From Wenyingzhuangia fucanilytica (GTDB taxonomy: Bacteria > Bacteroidota > Bacteroidia > Flavobacteriales > Flavobacteriaceae): a DNA stretch of 64,000 nt. Below are positions 27,282 to 35,350 of the stretch, one piece after another (the first letter of the stretch is position 1; every line of letters begins with the position of its first letter). The DNA is taken from positions 868,001 through 932,000 of the forward strand of contig NZ_CP014224.1 in NCBI RefSeq assembly GCF_001697185.1, in the 5' to 3' direction. The notes below the pieces were generated by a model. The model was not told the origin of the DNA and ran no database searches. It saw only the letters and a program-made list of their open reading frames with translations. A program made the translations under genes and the position numbers.

Positions 27282-27285
27282 TAAA

Positions 27286-28020
27286 ATGAAAGTTATCAAT
27301 ATTAAAGTAATTTCTCTTGTAGCTGTTTTAGGAATGTTTTCTATATCATGTGCCCAAAATCACAAAACAGTTACTGTAAATAATCAAGAACTTAAAGCAA
27401 CTTTAATTTTTGAAGAAAATTTTGACAATAACCTAGATCAATGGCAGGTTGAACAAATGCCAAAAGGAACAGTAGAAGTAAATAAGAGTAAGTTAGAAAT
27501 AGACGATGTTTCTGGATGTACTGTTTGGTTAAAAGAAAAGTTTTCGGGATCTATCATGATTGAGTATGATGTGTTTATGATTCAAGACGGTGGCCCAAAT
27601 GATAGAGTTTCTGATTTAAATTGTTTTTGGATGGCTACAGACCCAGAACATCCAAATAATTTATTTGCCAACTCAGAAAAAAGAGGTGGTAAATTCTCTA
27701 ATTACGATTCTTTACAATTGTATTATATGGGCGTTGGAGGGAATGACAATGGTACAACAAGATTTAGAAGATATGTTGGGAATGGAGAAAGACCTTTATT
27801 GCCAGAACATGATTTAAGAGATGCTAAATATATGTTAGAACCAAACAAAACATATCACATTAAAATTATAGCCCATAACAGTATAATTCAGTATTTTAGA
27901 GGTCATCAATTATTAGCAGAGTTAAATGATGCTAATCCATATACTTCAGGATATTTTGGGTTTAGAACAGTAAAAAATCACATGACTGTTGATAATTTTA
28001 AAGTATATAAATTAAAATAA
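27286..28020 (+). CDS. DUF6250-like lipoprotein, concanavalin-type beta-sandwich
   Basis: The 244-residue protein has a lipoprotein signal ending SISCAQ (Cys about residue 23). The rest reads as a lectin-like beta-sandwich: LIFEENFDNNLDQWQVEQ, SIMIEYDVFMIQDGGPNDR, LNCFWMATDPEHPNN and the closing YFGFRTVKNHMTVDNFKVY. I associate the YDVFMIQDGGPNDRVSD segment with the DUF6250/DUF1961 group found in uronate-polysaccharide loci; no activity is established to my knowledge. It may bind the oligosaccharide or act as a lyase or hydrolase on it. Cotranscribed with the GH39 gene upstream and the SDR gene 25 bases downstream. Confidence 0.72.
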   Translation: MKVINIKVISLVAVLGMFSISCAQNHKTVTVNNQELKATLIFEENFDNNLDQWQVEQMPKGTVEVNKSKLEIDDVSGCTVWLKEKFSGSIMIEYDVFMIQDGGPNDRVSDLNCFWMATDPEHPNNLFANSEKRGGKFSNYDSLQLYYMGVGGNDNGTTRFRRYVGNGERPLLPEHDLRDAKYMLEPNKTYHIKIIAHNSIIQYFRGHQLLAELNDANPYTSGYFGFRTVKNHMTVDNFKVYKLK

Positions 28021-28044
28021 ATATTTAAAGAATCATATTATTAA

Positions 28045-28827
28045 ATGAATTTACAACTAAAAGATAAGGTAGTAATAGTGACAGGAGGGTCCAAAGGAAT
28101 TGGGCTAGGTATTGTTGAGTCTCTATTAAAAGAAGATGCTATTCCTGTAATTGTAACCAGAAATAAAGCTAGTGTAATAGACGTTATAGAGGAGTATAAA
28201 GAACAGGGAGTAGATTTATTTTATACGTTGGCAGAATTAACAGATCCTGTACAATGCAAGGAAGCTGTACAAGCCGTTATAGATAAATATGGTAGAATTG
28301 ATGGACTTGTAAATAACGCAGGGGTTAATGATGGAGTAGGTCTTGAGAGTGGAGATCATGAAGGATTTATGTTGTCTTTACAACGAAACTTAGTTCATTA
28401 TTATTTAATGGCTCATTATGCTTTACCAGAACTTAAAAAGAGTAAAGGTTCAATTGTAAATATTGGTTCTAAAACTGCTGATACGGGGCAAGGAGGAACT
28501 TCAGGTTATGCTGCATCAAATGGTGGGCGTAATGCTTTAACAAGAGAATGGGCAGTAGAATTATTGCCATATGGTATCCGTGTAAATGCATTAATTGTTG
28601 CAGAATGTTACACTCCTTTATATGAAAAGTGGATTAGTACTTTTCCAAATAAAGAAGAAAAACTAGCAGAAATTACAAAGCATATTCCTTTAGAGAAAAG
28701 AATGACTACTGCCGAAGAAATTGGAGATACAGTAGTTTATTTATTATCAAACAAATCTAGCCATACAACAGGACAGTTGTTATACGTAGATGGTGGTTAC
28801 ACACATTTAGATAGATCTATTGGCTAA
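28045..28827 (+). CDS. Short-chain dehydrogenase/reductase, sugar oxidoreductase
   Basis: The 260-residue cytoplasmic enzyme has the Rossmann motif TGGSKGIGLG (residues about 14-23), NNAG at about 90-93, the catalytic Ser region VNIGSKTAD and Tyr155 in GYAASNGGRNALTREW. The usual YxxxK lysine is Asn159 here, which is unusual for an active classical SDR. The C-terminal segment LLYVDGGYTHLDRSIG is normal for the family. Similarity in the TGQGGTSGYAAS region suggests the L-fucose-dehydrogenase-like branch, which would link the locus to a deoxyhexose, but this is a weak inference. It sits directly before kduI, so it likely oxidises a monosaccharide released by the locus enzymes. Confidence 0.75.
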   Translation: MNLQLKDKVVIVTGGSKGIGLGIVESLLKEDAIPVIVTRNKASVIDVIEEYKEQGVDLFYTLAELTDPVQCKEAVQAVIDKYGRIDGLVNNAGVNDGVGLESGDHEGFMLSLQRNLVHYYLMAHYALPELKKSKGSIVNIGSKTADTGQGGTSGYAASNGGRNALTREWAVELLPYGIRVNALIVAECYTPLYEKWISTFPNKEEKLAEITKHIPLEKRMTTAEEIGDTVVYLLSNKSSHTTGQLLYVDGGYTHLDRSIG

Positions 28828-28862
28828 AAATAAATCAATACACATTATTAAAATATAATAAA

Positions 28863-29705
28863 ATGAGTACAGTATACGAAAGTCGTTATGCATCAAGTCC
28901 AAAAGCAGTAAAAAAATACGACACAAAAGAATTACGCGATGAGTTTTTAATTGACAACTTAATGCAAGAGGATAAAATCAATTTAACCTATACACATTAC
29001 GATCGTTATATTGCAGGTTCTGCGGTACCTGCGTCTAAAAACTTAACACTAGAAACTATTGATCCTTTAAAAGCTCCTTATTTTTTAGAGCGTAGAGAAT
29101 TAGGAATTATTAATGTTGGAGGTAATGGTTCTGTAATTATTGATGGTGTGGCACATGAACTTGGGTTTAAAGATGCTTTGTATGTAGGAATGGGAAATAA
29201 AGAAGTTGTTTTTTCTAGTGAAGATGCTAAAAATCCAGCAAAATTTTATTTAAACTCTGCTCCAGCACATACGAGTTATCCAACAAAAAAAGTTAGTAAA
29301 GCAGAAGCTAATAAATTAGAGTTAGGGTCTTTAGAAACAGCAAATCACAGAACTGTAAACCAAATGATTATAGGTGGTATTGTTACTACTTGTCAATTAC
29401 AAATGGGGATGACTGAGTTAAAAACAGGTAGTGTTTGGAATACTATGCCAGCTCACGTTCATGATCGTAGAATGGAGGTTTATTTTTATTTAGATATTCC
29501 TGCTGAGCAAGCAGTTTGTCATTTTATGGGTGAGCCACAAGAAACTCGTCATATTTGGATGCAAAATGATCAAGCAATTATTTCACCACCATGGTCTATC
29601 CATTCAGGTTCAGGTACTTCTAACTATACTTTTATTTGGGGTATGGCAGGTGAGAATTTAGATTATAATGATATGGATGTTGCTAAAATTACAGAATTAA
29701 GATAA
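28863..29705 (+). CDS. kduI: 5-dehydro-4-deoxy-D-glucuronate isomerase (KduI)
   Basis: At 280 residues this is the normal size for KduI, which converts 5-keto-4-deoxyuronate (DKI), formed from unsaturated uronate after lyase action, into 3-deoxy-D-glycero-2,5-hexodiulosonate. It is a cytoplasmic cupin. Diagnostic strings are ESRYASSPKAVKKYDTKELR at the N-terminus, FLERRELGIINVGGNG, the zinc-site segment NTMPAHVHDRRMEVYFYLD, and IISPPWSIHSGSGTSNYTF. It is followed three bases later by kduD, the enzyme for the next step. Its presence is the strongest evidence that the locus handles a uronate polymer cleaved by a lyase. Confidence 0.96.
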   Translation: MSTVYESRYASSPKAVKKYDTKELRDEFLIDNLMQEDKINLTYTHYDRYIAGSAVPASKNLTLETIDPLKAPYFLERRELGIINVGGNGSVIIDGVAHELGFKDALYVGMGNKEVVFSSEDAKNPAKFYLNSAPAHTSYPTKKVSKAEANKLELGSLETANHRTVNQMIIGGIVTTCQLQMGMTELKTGSVWNTMPAHVHDRRMEVYFYLDIPAEQAVCHFMGEPQETRHIWMQNDQAIISPPWSIHSGSGTSNYTFIWGMAGENLDYNDMDVAKITELR

Positions 29706-29708
29706 GTT

Positions 29709-30503
29709 ATGAGTATAGATTTATTTGATGTAAAAGGAAAAGTAGCATTGGTTACTGGTAGCACTCACGGTTTAGGGATGGCTATGGCTAGAGGTTTAGG
29801 ATTAGCAGGAGCAACAATTGTTGTGAATGGTAATTCTTCACAAGAAAAAATAGATGTTGCTGTAGCAGCGTATAAAAAAGAAGGAATTAATGCTGTAGGT
29901 TGTAAGTTTAATGTTACCAAAGAAGATGAAGTAATTGCAGCTATTGCAAATATTGAAAAAGAAATTGGAGCCATTGATATTTTGATTAATAACGCAGGAA
30001 TCATTAAGCGTATACCTCTTGTAGAAATGGAAGTAGCCGATTTTAAAGAAGTTATTGATGTTGATTTGGTAAGTCCTTTTATTGTTTCTAAACATGTTGT
30101 AAAAAACATGATTAACAGAAAACAAGGAAAAATTATTAATATTTGTTCTATGATGAGTGAGTTAGGAAGAAATTCTGTAGGAGCTTATGCTGCTGCTAAA
30201 GGAGGTCTTAAAATGTTAACTCAAAACATGGCAACAGAATGGGCAAAACACAATATTCAAGTAAATGGTATAGGGCCAGGTTACTTTGCAACTTCGCAAA
30301 CTGAACCTATTCGTGTAGATGGACATCCATTTAACGATTTTATTGTGAATAGAACACCAGCTGCAAAATGGGGAAATCCAGATGATTTGGCTGGAGCAGC
30401 TATTTTCTTAAGCTCTAAAGCTAGTGATTTTGTAAATGGTCATGTTGTATATGTTGATGGTGGAATCTTAGCAACTATCGGAAAACCTTTAAACGAAAAT
30501 TAA
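29709..30503 (+). CDS. kduD: 2-keto-3-deoxygluconate-forming dehydrogenase (KduD), SDR family
   Basis: The 264-residue SDR enzyme reduces the KduI product to 2-keto-3-deoxy-D-gluconate. It has a complete SDR set: TGSTHGLGMAMARG for the cofactor, NNAGIIKRIPLVEM, Ser in CSMMSELGRNSVGAY and an intact YAAAKGG active site, with IQVNGIGPGYFAT and DFVNGHVVYVDGG near the end. The string NNAGIIKR and the kduI neighbour are characteristic of KduD. Spacing to kduI is three bases and to the downstream DUF4861 gene one base. The kinase and aldolase that would finish the pathway (KdgK, KdgA) are not in the window. Confidence 0.94.
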   Translation: MSIDLFDVKGKVALVTGSTHGLGMAMARGLGLAGATIVVNGNSSQEKIDVAVAAYKKEGINAVGCKFNVTKEDEVIAAIANIEKEIGAIDILINNAGIIKRIPLVEMEVADFKEVIDVDLVSPFIVSKHVVKNMINRKQGKIINICSMMSELGRNSVGAYAAAKGGLKMLTQNMATEWAKHNIQVNGIGPGYFATSQTEPIRVDGHPFNDFIVNRTPAAKWGNPDDLAGAAIFLSSKASDFVNGHVVYVDGGILATIGKPLNEN

Positions 30504-30504
30504 G

Positions 30505-31689
30505 ATGAAAAAAGTATTGTATTATTCTTGTCTAGCAGCCGTAACAGCTTTAACAAGTTGTGCTAAGCAGGACAAAGAAAACAAAATAATTACTGTTAAA
30601 AACAGTTTAAATGTTTCTAGATCTTTTGAGACTATTGAAATTTTAAAAAGTGATTTACACTTAACGGAAGGAGTAGATTTTGAAAGTTTTATGGTTAGAG
30701 ATGTAAATACTAAAAATGTTTTAGTATCTCAATTTGTAGATGAAGATCAAGATGGAGTAGCAGATGTTTTGTTGTTTCAACCAGAGTTAGCAGCTAGTTC
30801 AGAAAAACAATATGAATTATTTGTACCTGAAACTCCTGTTGAACTTGATGTAGAGGAGTATTGCTACTCTAGATTTGTTCCTGAACGTACAGATGATTAT
30901 GCATGGGAAAACAATAAAGTAGCTTTTAGAGCATATGGGCCAACTGCACAAAGAATGATTGAGGAGTCTACTCCTGGTGGAACTTTGTCTAGTGGAATTG
31001 ATGCTTGGTTAAAAAAGGTAGAATACCCTATTATTAATAAATGGTATGCTGGGAACGATAAAGAGCCTGGGTTTTATCATATAGATCATGGTGAAGGTTT
31101 AGACAATTTCCATGTAGGATCTAGTAGAGGAGTAGGTGGAATTGCTGTAGAAAAAGATGGTGAGTATTACTTGTCTAAAAATTATACAGATTGGAAAACC
31201 ATTACCACAGGACCTATAAGAACTAGTTTTGTTTTAAACTATGCTGATTGGGATGCTGATGGACAAACTATTTCTGAAGAAAAACACATTTCTTTAGATT
31301 ACGGAAGTAATTTTTCTAAGTTTGAACTTACTGTAAAAGGAACTGATGAAATTTCTGTAGGATTAACTTTACATGAAAATGATGGAGTGATTACAGAAAA
31401 AGTTGAAGAAGGATATATTTCATATTGGGAACCTCATGCAGATTCTGAATTAGGAACTTCTATCGTTGCTCCTAAAGGAGTAATGCAATCTTCTGACTAC
31501 TATGTAACCTCAATGGTTGATCGTAGTAACTTATATGCTAAGTTAAAAGTAAACCAAAATAAAGTAGTTTATTATGCAGGTTTTGCTTGGAAGAAATCAG
31601 AACAATATCCTACAAAAGAATTGTGGGAAGCTTATATAGAAGATTTCATCAATAAAGTAAATCATCCATTAGAAGTTTCAATAAAATAA
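30505..31689 (+). CDS. DUF4861 family lipoprotein
   Basis: The 394-residue protein carries a lipobox ALTSCAKQ (Cys about residue 19). Characteristic strings of the DUF4861 family are RFVPERTDDYAWENNKVAFR, AYGPTAQRMIEE, GIDAWLKKVEYPIINKWYAG, YHIDHGEGLDNFHVGSSRG and the C-terminal YAGFAWKKSEQYPT. The family is common in uronate-polysaccharide loci of Bacteroidota next to kduI and kduD; its reaction is, as far as I know, not established. Lipid anchoring suggests action at the outer or periplasmic face on oligosaccharides. It is the last gene of the 22.5-31.7 kb run and is closed by a bidirectional terminator. Confidence 0.86.
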   Translation: MKKVLYYSCLAAVTALTSCAKQDKENKIITVKNSLNVSRSFETIEILKSDLHLTEGVDFESFMVRDVNTKNVLVSQFVDEDQDGVADVLLFQPELAASSEKQYELFVPETPVELDVEEYCYSRFVPERTDDYAWENNKVAFRAYGPTAQRMIEESTPGGTLSSGIDAWLKKVEYPIINKWYAGNDKEPGFYHIDHGEGLDNFHVGSSRGVGGIAVEKDGEYYLSKNYTDWKTITTGPIRTSFVLNYADWDADGQTISEEKHISLDYGSNFSKFELTVKGTDEISVGLTLHENDGVITEKVEEGYISYWEPHADSELGTSIVAPKGVMQSSDYYVTSMVDRSNLYAKLKVNQNKVVYYAGFAWKKSEQYPTKELWEAYIEDFINKVNHPLEVSIK

Positions 31690-31715
31690 TTTAGATTTCT
31701 AAATTAAGAAAGAAT

Positions 31716-31752
31716 AAAAAATCCGAGCAATTTTAATCGCTCGGATTTTTTT
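31716..31752. terminator. Bidirectional terminator between the polysaccharide locus and the acidic-protein gene
   Basis: The stem AATCCGAGC / GCTCGGATT, extended past one mismatch, is flanked by A-run and T-run, so it can work on both strands between the convergent genes ending at 31689 and 31756. Confidence 0.9.
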
Positions 31753-31755
31753 GTT

Positions 31756-32067
31756 TTAATCTTCATCGTCATCAGAATCCTCATCTTTAAGTAAATCTTC
31801 ATCTACATCAAGATCATCAGAAGGTTCAGTGTCGTTGTCATCATCACTATCTTCAACAAAATCATCAATGGCTTTATCTAATTTGGTACCAACTTTCACC
31901 AAATAAATATCATCATCTAATTTAATTTCAAGGGCTTCTATAAGTTCTCCTTTGTGATTTTTAAATTTTAATACGTCTCTATCGGTATATCCATCAGGAT
32001 AATCCTCCATAATAATGTTTAAGATTTCGTCCGTTACTTTTGAGTGGTCAATTATGATTCTTTTCAT
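31756..32067 (-). CDS. Small conserved protein with a long Asp/Glu-rich tail
   Basis: The 103-residue protein has an N-terminal folded-looking part (KRIIIDHSKVTDEILNIIME, DVLKFKNHKGELIEALEIKL, DDIYLVKVGTKLDKAIDDF) and, from about residue 70, an almost uninterrupted Asp/Glu/Ser tail. No signal peptide or membrane segment is present, so it is cytoplasmic. Homologues in flavobacteria are usually annotated as hypothetical, sometimes as DNA primase without basis. Acidic tails of this kind can mimic nucleic acid or bind basic proteins, but that is inference. It is downstream of, and on the same strand as, the polyamine genes. Confidence 0.7.
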   Translation of the reverse strand: MKRIIIDHSKVTDEILNIIMEDYPDGYTDRDVLKFKNHKGELIEALEIKLDDDIYLVKVGTKLDKAIDDFVEDSDDDNDTEPSDDLDVDEDLLKDEDSDDDED

Positions 32068-32135
32068 AAGAACTAAAGTTTGTGTTGGTTGTCTATAATA
32101 AAAGACTAATAGGTTATTTTTATATTTTAAGTTGT

Positions 32136-33068
32136 TTATTCTTCGTCATCAGAGAATTTACCGATTTTATTTTTTTTGGTGTTAAAATCGTTTTCATCAA
32201 TTCCTAAACTATCGTCTTTTTCTAATTCAAACTTATAGCTTAACATCTTGTAATACAATTTAGCAGCCAAAGCATCAGAAGTTTTGTCGTGTTCATTAGG
32301 ACAAAGTTCTACTATATCAAATCCTACTACATTTTTCTCTTCAAAAACTTTTCTTAAAAAGTCTAAAGTTTCGTACCAAAATAAACCTCCTGGTTCTGGG
32401 TTTGCTACAGATGGCATAATAGAAGGATCAAATCCATCTAAATCAAAAGAGATATATACATCGTCTGTCATTGCTTCAATAGCATTTTCCATCCAATAAT
32501 CATCAGTTGCTAAATCGTGAGCAAAGAATACTTTATCGTAATCAATTACTGTTTTTTCTATATGTCCCATACTACGAACACCAACTTGTACCAAATTAGT
32601 TACTTGGCTTGCATGATACATTGAACAACTATGGTTAATTTTAGATCCTTTGTGTTCTTTTCTAATACCTGCGTGTGCATCAATTTGTAGAACAGTAATA
32701 TTGTCTACGTGCTCGTTAAAAGCTTTAATAGCCCCTATAGAAACTGAATGTTCACCACCAACAATGGTTACAAATTTATTTGTGTTTAAATATGTTTTTA
32801 CGTTTTCGTAAACCGCAGCAGACATAGCTTCTGGAGTTTTGTTTTCGGCCACAGCATCGGCTAAAAAGACTCCTTGCTTATATACTTCTGAGTCAGTTTC
32901 AATATCATATAATTCAAGGTTTTCCGAAGCTTTTAAAAAAGCATCAGGTCCTTTGTCACTTCCATTTTGCCAAGAATCGGTTCCGTTATATGGAACTGGG
33001 ATTAATACGACTTTAGCAGTTTCTTTTTTAGCGTATTCGCTAGCGATGTTTGCGTAGTTATTTTTCAT
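32136..33068 (-). CDS. speB: Agmatinase/arginase-family ureohydrolase
   Basis: The 310-residue protein belongs to the ureohydrolase family; with the arginine decarboxylase just upstream it would hydrolyse agmatine to putrescine and urea. Motifs are VGGEHSVSIGAIKAF (His ligand), VLQIDAHAGIRKEHKGSKIN, NHSCSMYHA and SFDLDGFDPSIMPSVANPEP (two Asp ligands). In the DAHxD motif the second Asp, a manganese ligand in the family, is Gly134 (codon GGT at 32669-32667), a single-base change from GAT. The C-terminus has an additional acidic tail after residue 285. The start codon overlaps the end of the decarboxylase gene by 11 bases, so the two are cotranscribed. Confidence 0.88.
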   Translation of the reverse strand: MKNNYANIASEYAKKETAKVVLIPVPYNGTDSWQNGSDKGPDAFLKASENLELYDIETDSEVYKQGVFLADAVAENKTPEAMSAAVYENVKTYLNTNKFVTIVGGEHSVSIGAIKAFNEHVDNITVLQIDAHAGIRKEHKGSKINHSCSMYHASQVTNLVQVGVRSMGHIEKTVIDYDKVFFAHDLATDDYWMENAIEAMTDDVYISFDLDGFDPSIMPSVANPEPGGLFWYETLDFLRKVFEEKNVVGFDIVELCPNEHDKTSDALAAKLYYKMLSYKFELEKDDSLGIDENDFNTKKNKIGKFSDDEE

Positions 33069-34458
33069 AACCCAAAATGTTTAAAAATTCTTGATAAGAT
33101 TGTTTTTCTCTAAAAACGGTAGTTGTTAATTTTCCGTCTTTGTCTTTTTGTATGATTAATTGTTTTGGTTGTGGAATTAAACAGTGTTGTAAACCTCCAA
33201 ACCCTCCTATGGATTCTTGATAAGCACCGGTGTTAAAAAAACCTATATATAAAGGTTTTTCTGGGTGATATGTTGGTAAATAAATGGCGTTACTGTGTTG
33301 TTCAGAATTGTAATAATCATCACTATCACAAGTTAAACCACCTAATAAAACTCTTTCATAATTTTCGTTCCAACGGTTAATGGGCAACATAATAAAACGT
33401 TTGTTAATAGCCCAAGAATCAGGTAGAGTGGTAATGAAAGAAGAATCAATCATGTTCCACAACTCTCTGTCGTTTTGTTGTTTTTGGTATAGTACTTTGT
33501 AAAAGTTAGCGCCACTTTCTCCAACGGTAAAACTTCCAAATTCTGTAAAAATATTAGGTACCTCTACTTTGGCATCATTACAAACTACGTTTATTTGATA
33601 TACAATTTCATCAATCATATACTCGTAATCGTATTCAAAACCTAATGAAGTTTTAATAGGGAAACCTCCTCCAATATTTAAAGAATCTAAGGTTGGACAA
33701 ATCTTTTTTAAAGCTACATATACCTTTAAACATTTGTGTAATTCGTTCCAGTAATACGCGTTGTCTTTAATACCAGTATTGATAAAAAAGTGTAACATTT
33801 TAAGGTTTACCTTAGGGTTTTCCTCAATTTGTTTTTTGTAAAATGGAACAATGTTTTTATATCCAATTCCCAATCTAGAAGTATAGAACTCAAACTTTGG
33901 TTCTTCTTCTGAGGCAATACGGATTCCTACATTAAAACTGTGTTCTATTTCTTCTTCTAATAATGATAATTCTTCGTAATTATCAATAATAGGAATACAG
34001 TTTTTGTGCTTGTTGTTAATTAAATCTGCAATATTACTAATGTATTGCTCTCTTTTAAAACCATTGCAAATAACAAAGGTGTCTTTGTTTATTTTACCAG
34101 TTTCTAATAAAGCATTTACAATATTAATGTCAAAAGCAGAAGAGGTTTCAATATGTATATTGTTCTCTAAGGCTTCATCTAATACATGTTTAAAATGTGA
34201 ACTTTTGGTACAATAAGAATAAAAGTATTTACCTTGATAATCGTGTTTTTCAAAAGCACTAGCAAACCATTTTTTGGCTTTCTGAATGTTTTCTGAAATT
34301 TTAGGTAAATATGTTATTTTTAATGGTGTTCCGTGTTCTTCTATTAAGGCAGCAACGTTTATGTCGTGAAACATTAGTTCGTCATCGTCTGTAAGTTTAA
34401 ATTCTTCTTGTGGAAAATAGAAAGTTTGGTTGATTAAGTCTTTGTATTTATTACGCAT
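33058..34458 (-). CDS. Arginine decarboxylase-like PLP enzyme (fold type III)
   Basis: The 466-residue cytoplasmic enzyme is of the Orn/Lys/Arg decarboxylase class 2 (alanine-racemase barrel) type. The PLP-lysine segment is YFYSYCTKSSHFKHVLDEAL, the barrel continues with IHIETSSAFDINIVNALLET and LNIGGGFPIKTS (phosphate-binding glycines), and the C-terminal catalytic Cys-Asp pair is in LLGGLTCDSDDYY. The size is much shorter than E. coli SpeA (658 residues) and matches the form annotated as arginine decarboxylase in flavobacteria. The adjacent overlapping ureohydrolase gene supports an agmatine/putrescine route. Carboxynorspermidine or diaminopimelate decarboxylase activity are the main alternatives. 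Confidence 0.85.
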   Translation of the reverse strand: MRNKYKDLINQTFYFPQEEFKLTDDDELMFHDINVAALIEEHGTPLKITYLPKISENIQKAKKWFASAFEKHDYQGKYFYSYCTKSSHFKHVLDEALENNIHIETSSAFDINIVNALLETGKINKDTFVICNGFKREQYISNIADLINNKHKNCIPIIDNYEELSLLEEEIEHSFNVGIRIASEEEPKFEFYTSRLGIGYKNIVPFYKKQIEENPKVNLKMLHFFINTGIKDNAYYWNELHKCLKVYVALKKICPTLDSLNIGGGFPIKTSLGFEYDYEYMIDEIVYQINVVCNDAKVEVPNIFTEFGSFTVGESGANFYKVLYQKQQNDRELWNMIDSSFITTLPDSWAINKRFIMLPINRWNENYERVLLGGLTCDSDDYYNSEQHSNAIYLPTYHPEKPLYIGFFNTGAYQESIGGFGGLQHCLIPQPKQLIIQKDKDGKLTTTVFREKQSYQEFLNILGYEK

Positions 34459-34840
34459 TTTGTTTTTTGAATTTTGATAATTAACTCCATGGTATCAATC
34501 TTCTGTAGATACTAAATTGGACATTTTTCTTATAAAATACAAATACTATACTCTAATTACTAAATACACGTGTCTTAACCTTAAAACTTTAAAAGGGTTG
34601 TTTACAAAAAGGAAAAATTTTGAAGAATACTTTTTTATTTCGTTATGACTACTTGCCATATTATGTTTGCTTATTATCTTCATGCAGACATAACCGAAAA
34701 ATAAAAACAATAACATTTTTACAGTTGTATATATGAGCAAAAGTAATTTTTTTTTTGAACTGAAAAAGCAATTTTTATAAAAAGTAAAAAAAAAACAATC
34801 AAAAAAAAATGATTGCTTTAAATTGTTGTTATTTAGTCGG
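34459..34840. other. A/T-rich intergenic region upstream of the polyamine operon
   Basis: The 382 bases hold the presumed promoter of the decarboxylase operon on the right side of 34458 and a poly-T-flanked terminator of the - strand YHYH operon near 34793-34818. Very long A and T runs dominate (34746-34810). A 64-codon open frame on the - strand at 34546-34740 has no ribosome site or family features and I do not call it. No RNA gene is evident. Confidence 0.6.
34788..34818 (-). terminator. Terminator of the YHYH operon (- strand)
   Basis: On the - strand the stem CAATCA (34815-34810) / TGATTG (34801-34796), with an eight-T loop, is followed by a run of about ten T. It starts 23 bases after the stop of the 35347-34841 gene. 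Confidence 0.7.
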
Positions 34841-35347
34841 TTATGTTTTTAGTTTTTGCATTATATGATCTTTATTTCTAAGTAATATTTGTTTTTCATG
34901 TTTTAATAAAAAGAAGTTTTTGTGACTGTTTATAATGAAAATCAAAGACTTGTCTATATGGTGATGATTTCTAAAATCAATATTAATTTGCCATAGTTCT
35001 GCGCGAACAGGTGTATTTAGAATGTCAAAGTTAATTTCTGTAGCATGTTGATTTGGGTAAATTCTAAAATTATGTAATTCTAAATTTACTTCTGAGTTAA
35101 CCAATATCCTTAAACTTTTCTCTAAATAGTTTTTGATGATGTTGTAAGAATGTTGGGTATTATCAATTTTAAAGTTTTTATGTTCTGTAGCTTCTCTTAT
35201 TAAGTCTATTAATCCTGTAGTGCTAAAATTCATCTGGCCTTGCCACGAGTTTCCTTCTTGCTCAATAATAATACTACAATGTTTAGGATTGTGAGCAAAT
35301 GATGAAAGACCAATAAAAAGGAGGATGTATAAAATGGTTGTTCTCAT
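34841..35347 (-). CDS. Small secreted protein of unknown function, DUF6702-like
   Basis: The 168-residue protein has a signal peptide MRTTILYILLFIGLSSFAHN. The mature part is beta-rich (CSIIIEQEGNSWQGQMNFST, NLELHNFRIYPNQHATEINF, AELWQINIDFRNHHHIDKS) and resembles the small secreted DUF6702-type proteins of Bacteroidota in pattern, though I cannot confirm the family. No catalytic motif is visible. It lies three bases after the YHYH-protein gene on the same strand, so the two form an operon ending in the terminator at 34788-34818. Confidence 0.65.
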   Translation of the reverse strand: MRTTILYILLFIGLSSFAHNPKHCSIIIEQEGNSWQGQMNFSTTGLIDLIREATEHKNFKIDNTQHSYNIIKNYLEKSLRILVNSEVNLELHNFRIYPNQHATEINFDILNTPVRAELWQINIDFRNHHHIDKSLIFIINSHKNFFLLKHEKQILLRNKDHIMQKLKT

Positions 35348-35350
35348 AGT

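Noticed and set aside
29765-30125. Two open frames on the - strand inside kduD
   Set aside because: KduD is complete and conserved on the + strand; the antisense frames have low-complexity composition and no start context.
31756-32067. Annotation of the acidic protein as a DNA primase
   Set aside because: No primase motif (zinc finger, TOPRIM or polymerase core) is visible in 103 residues.
34546-34740. 64-codon open frame on the - strand in the intergenic region before the arginine decarboxylase
   Set aside because: It has no recognisable domain, lies in A/T-rich promoter DNA, and there is no ribosome-binding or neighbour support.
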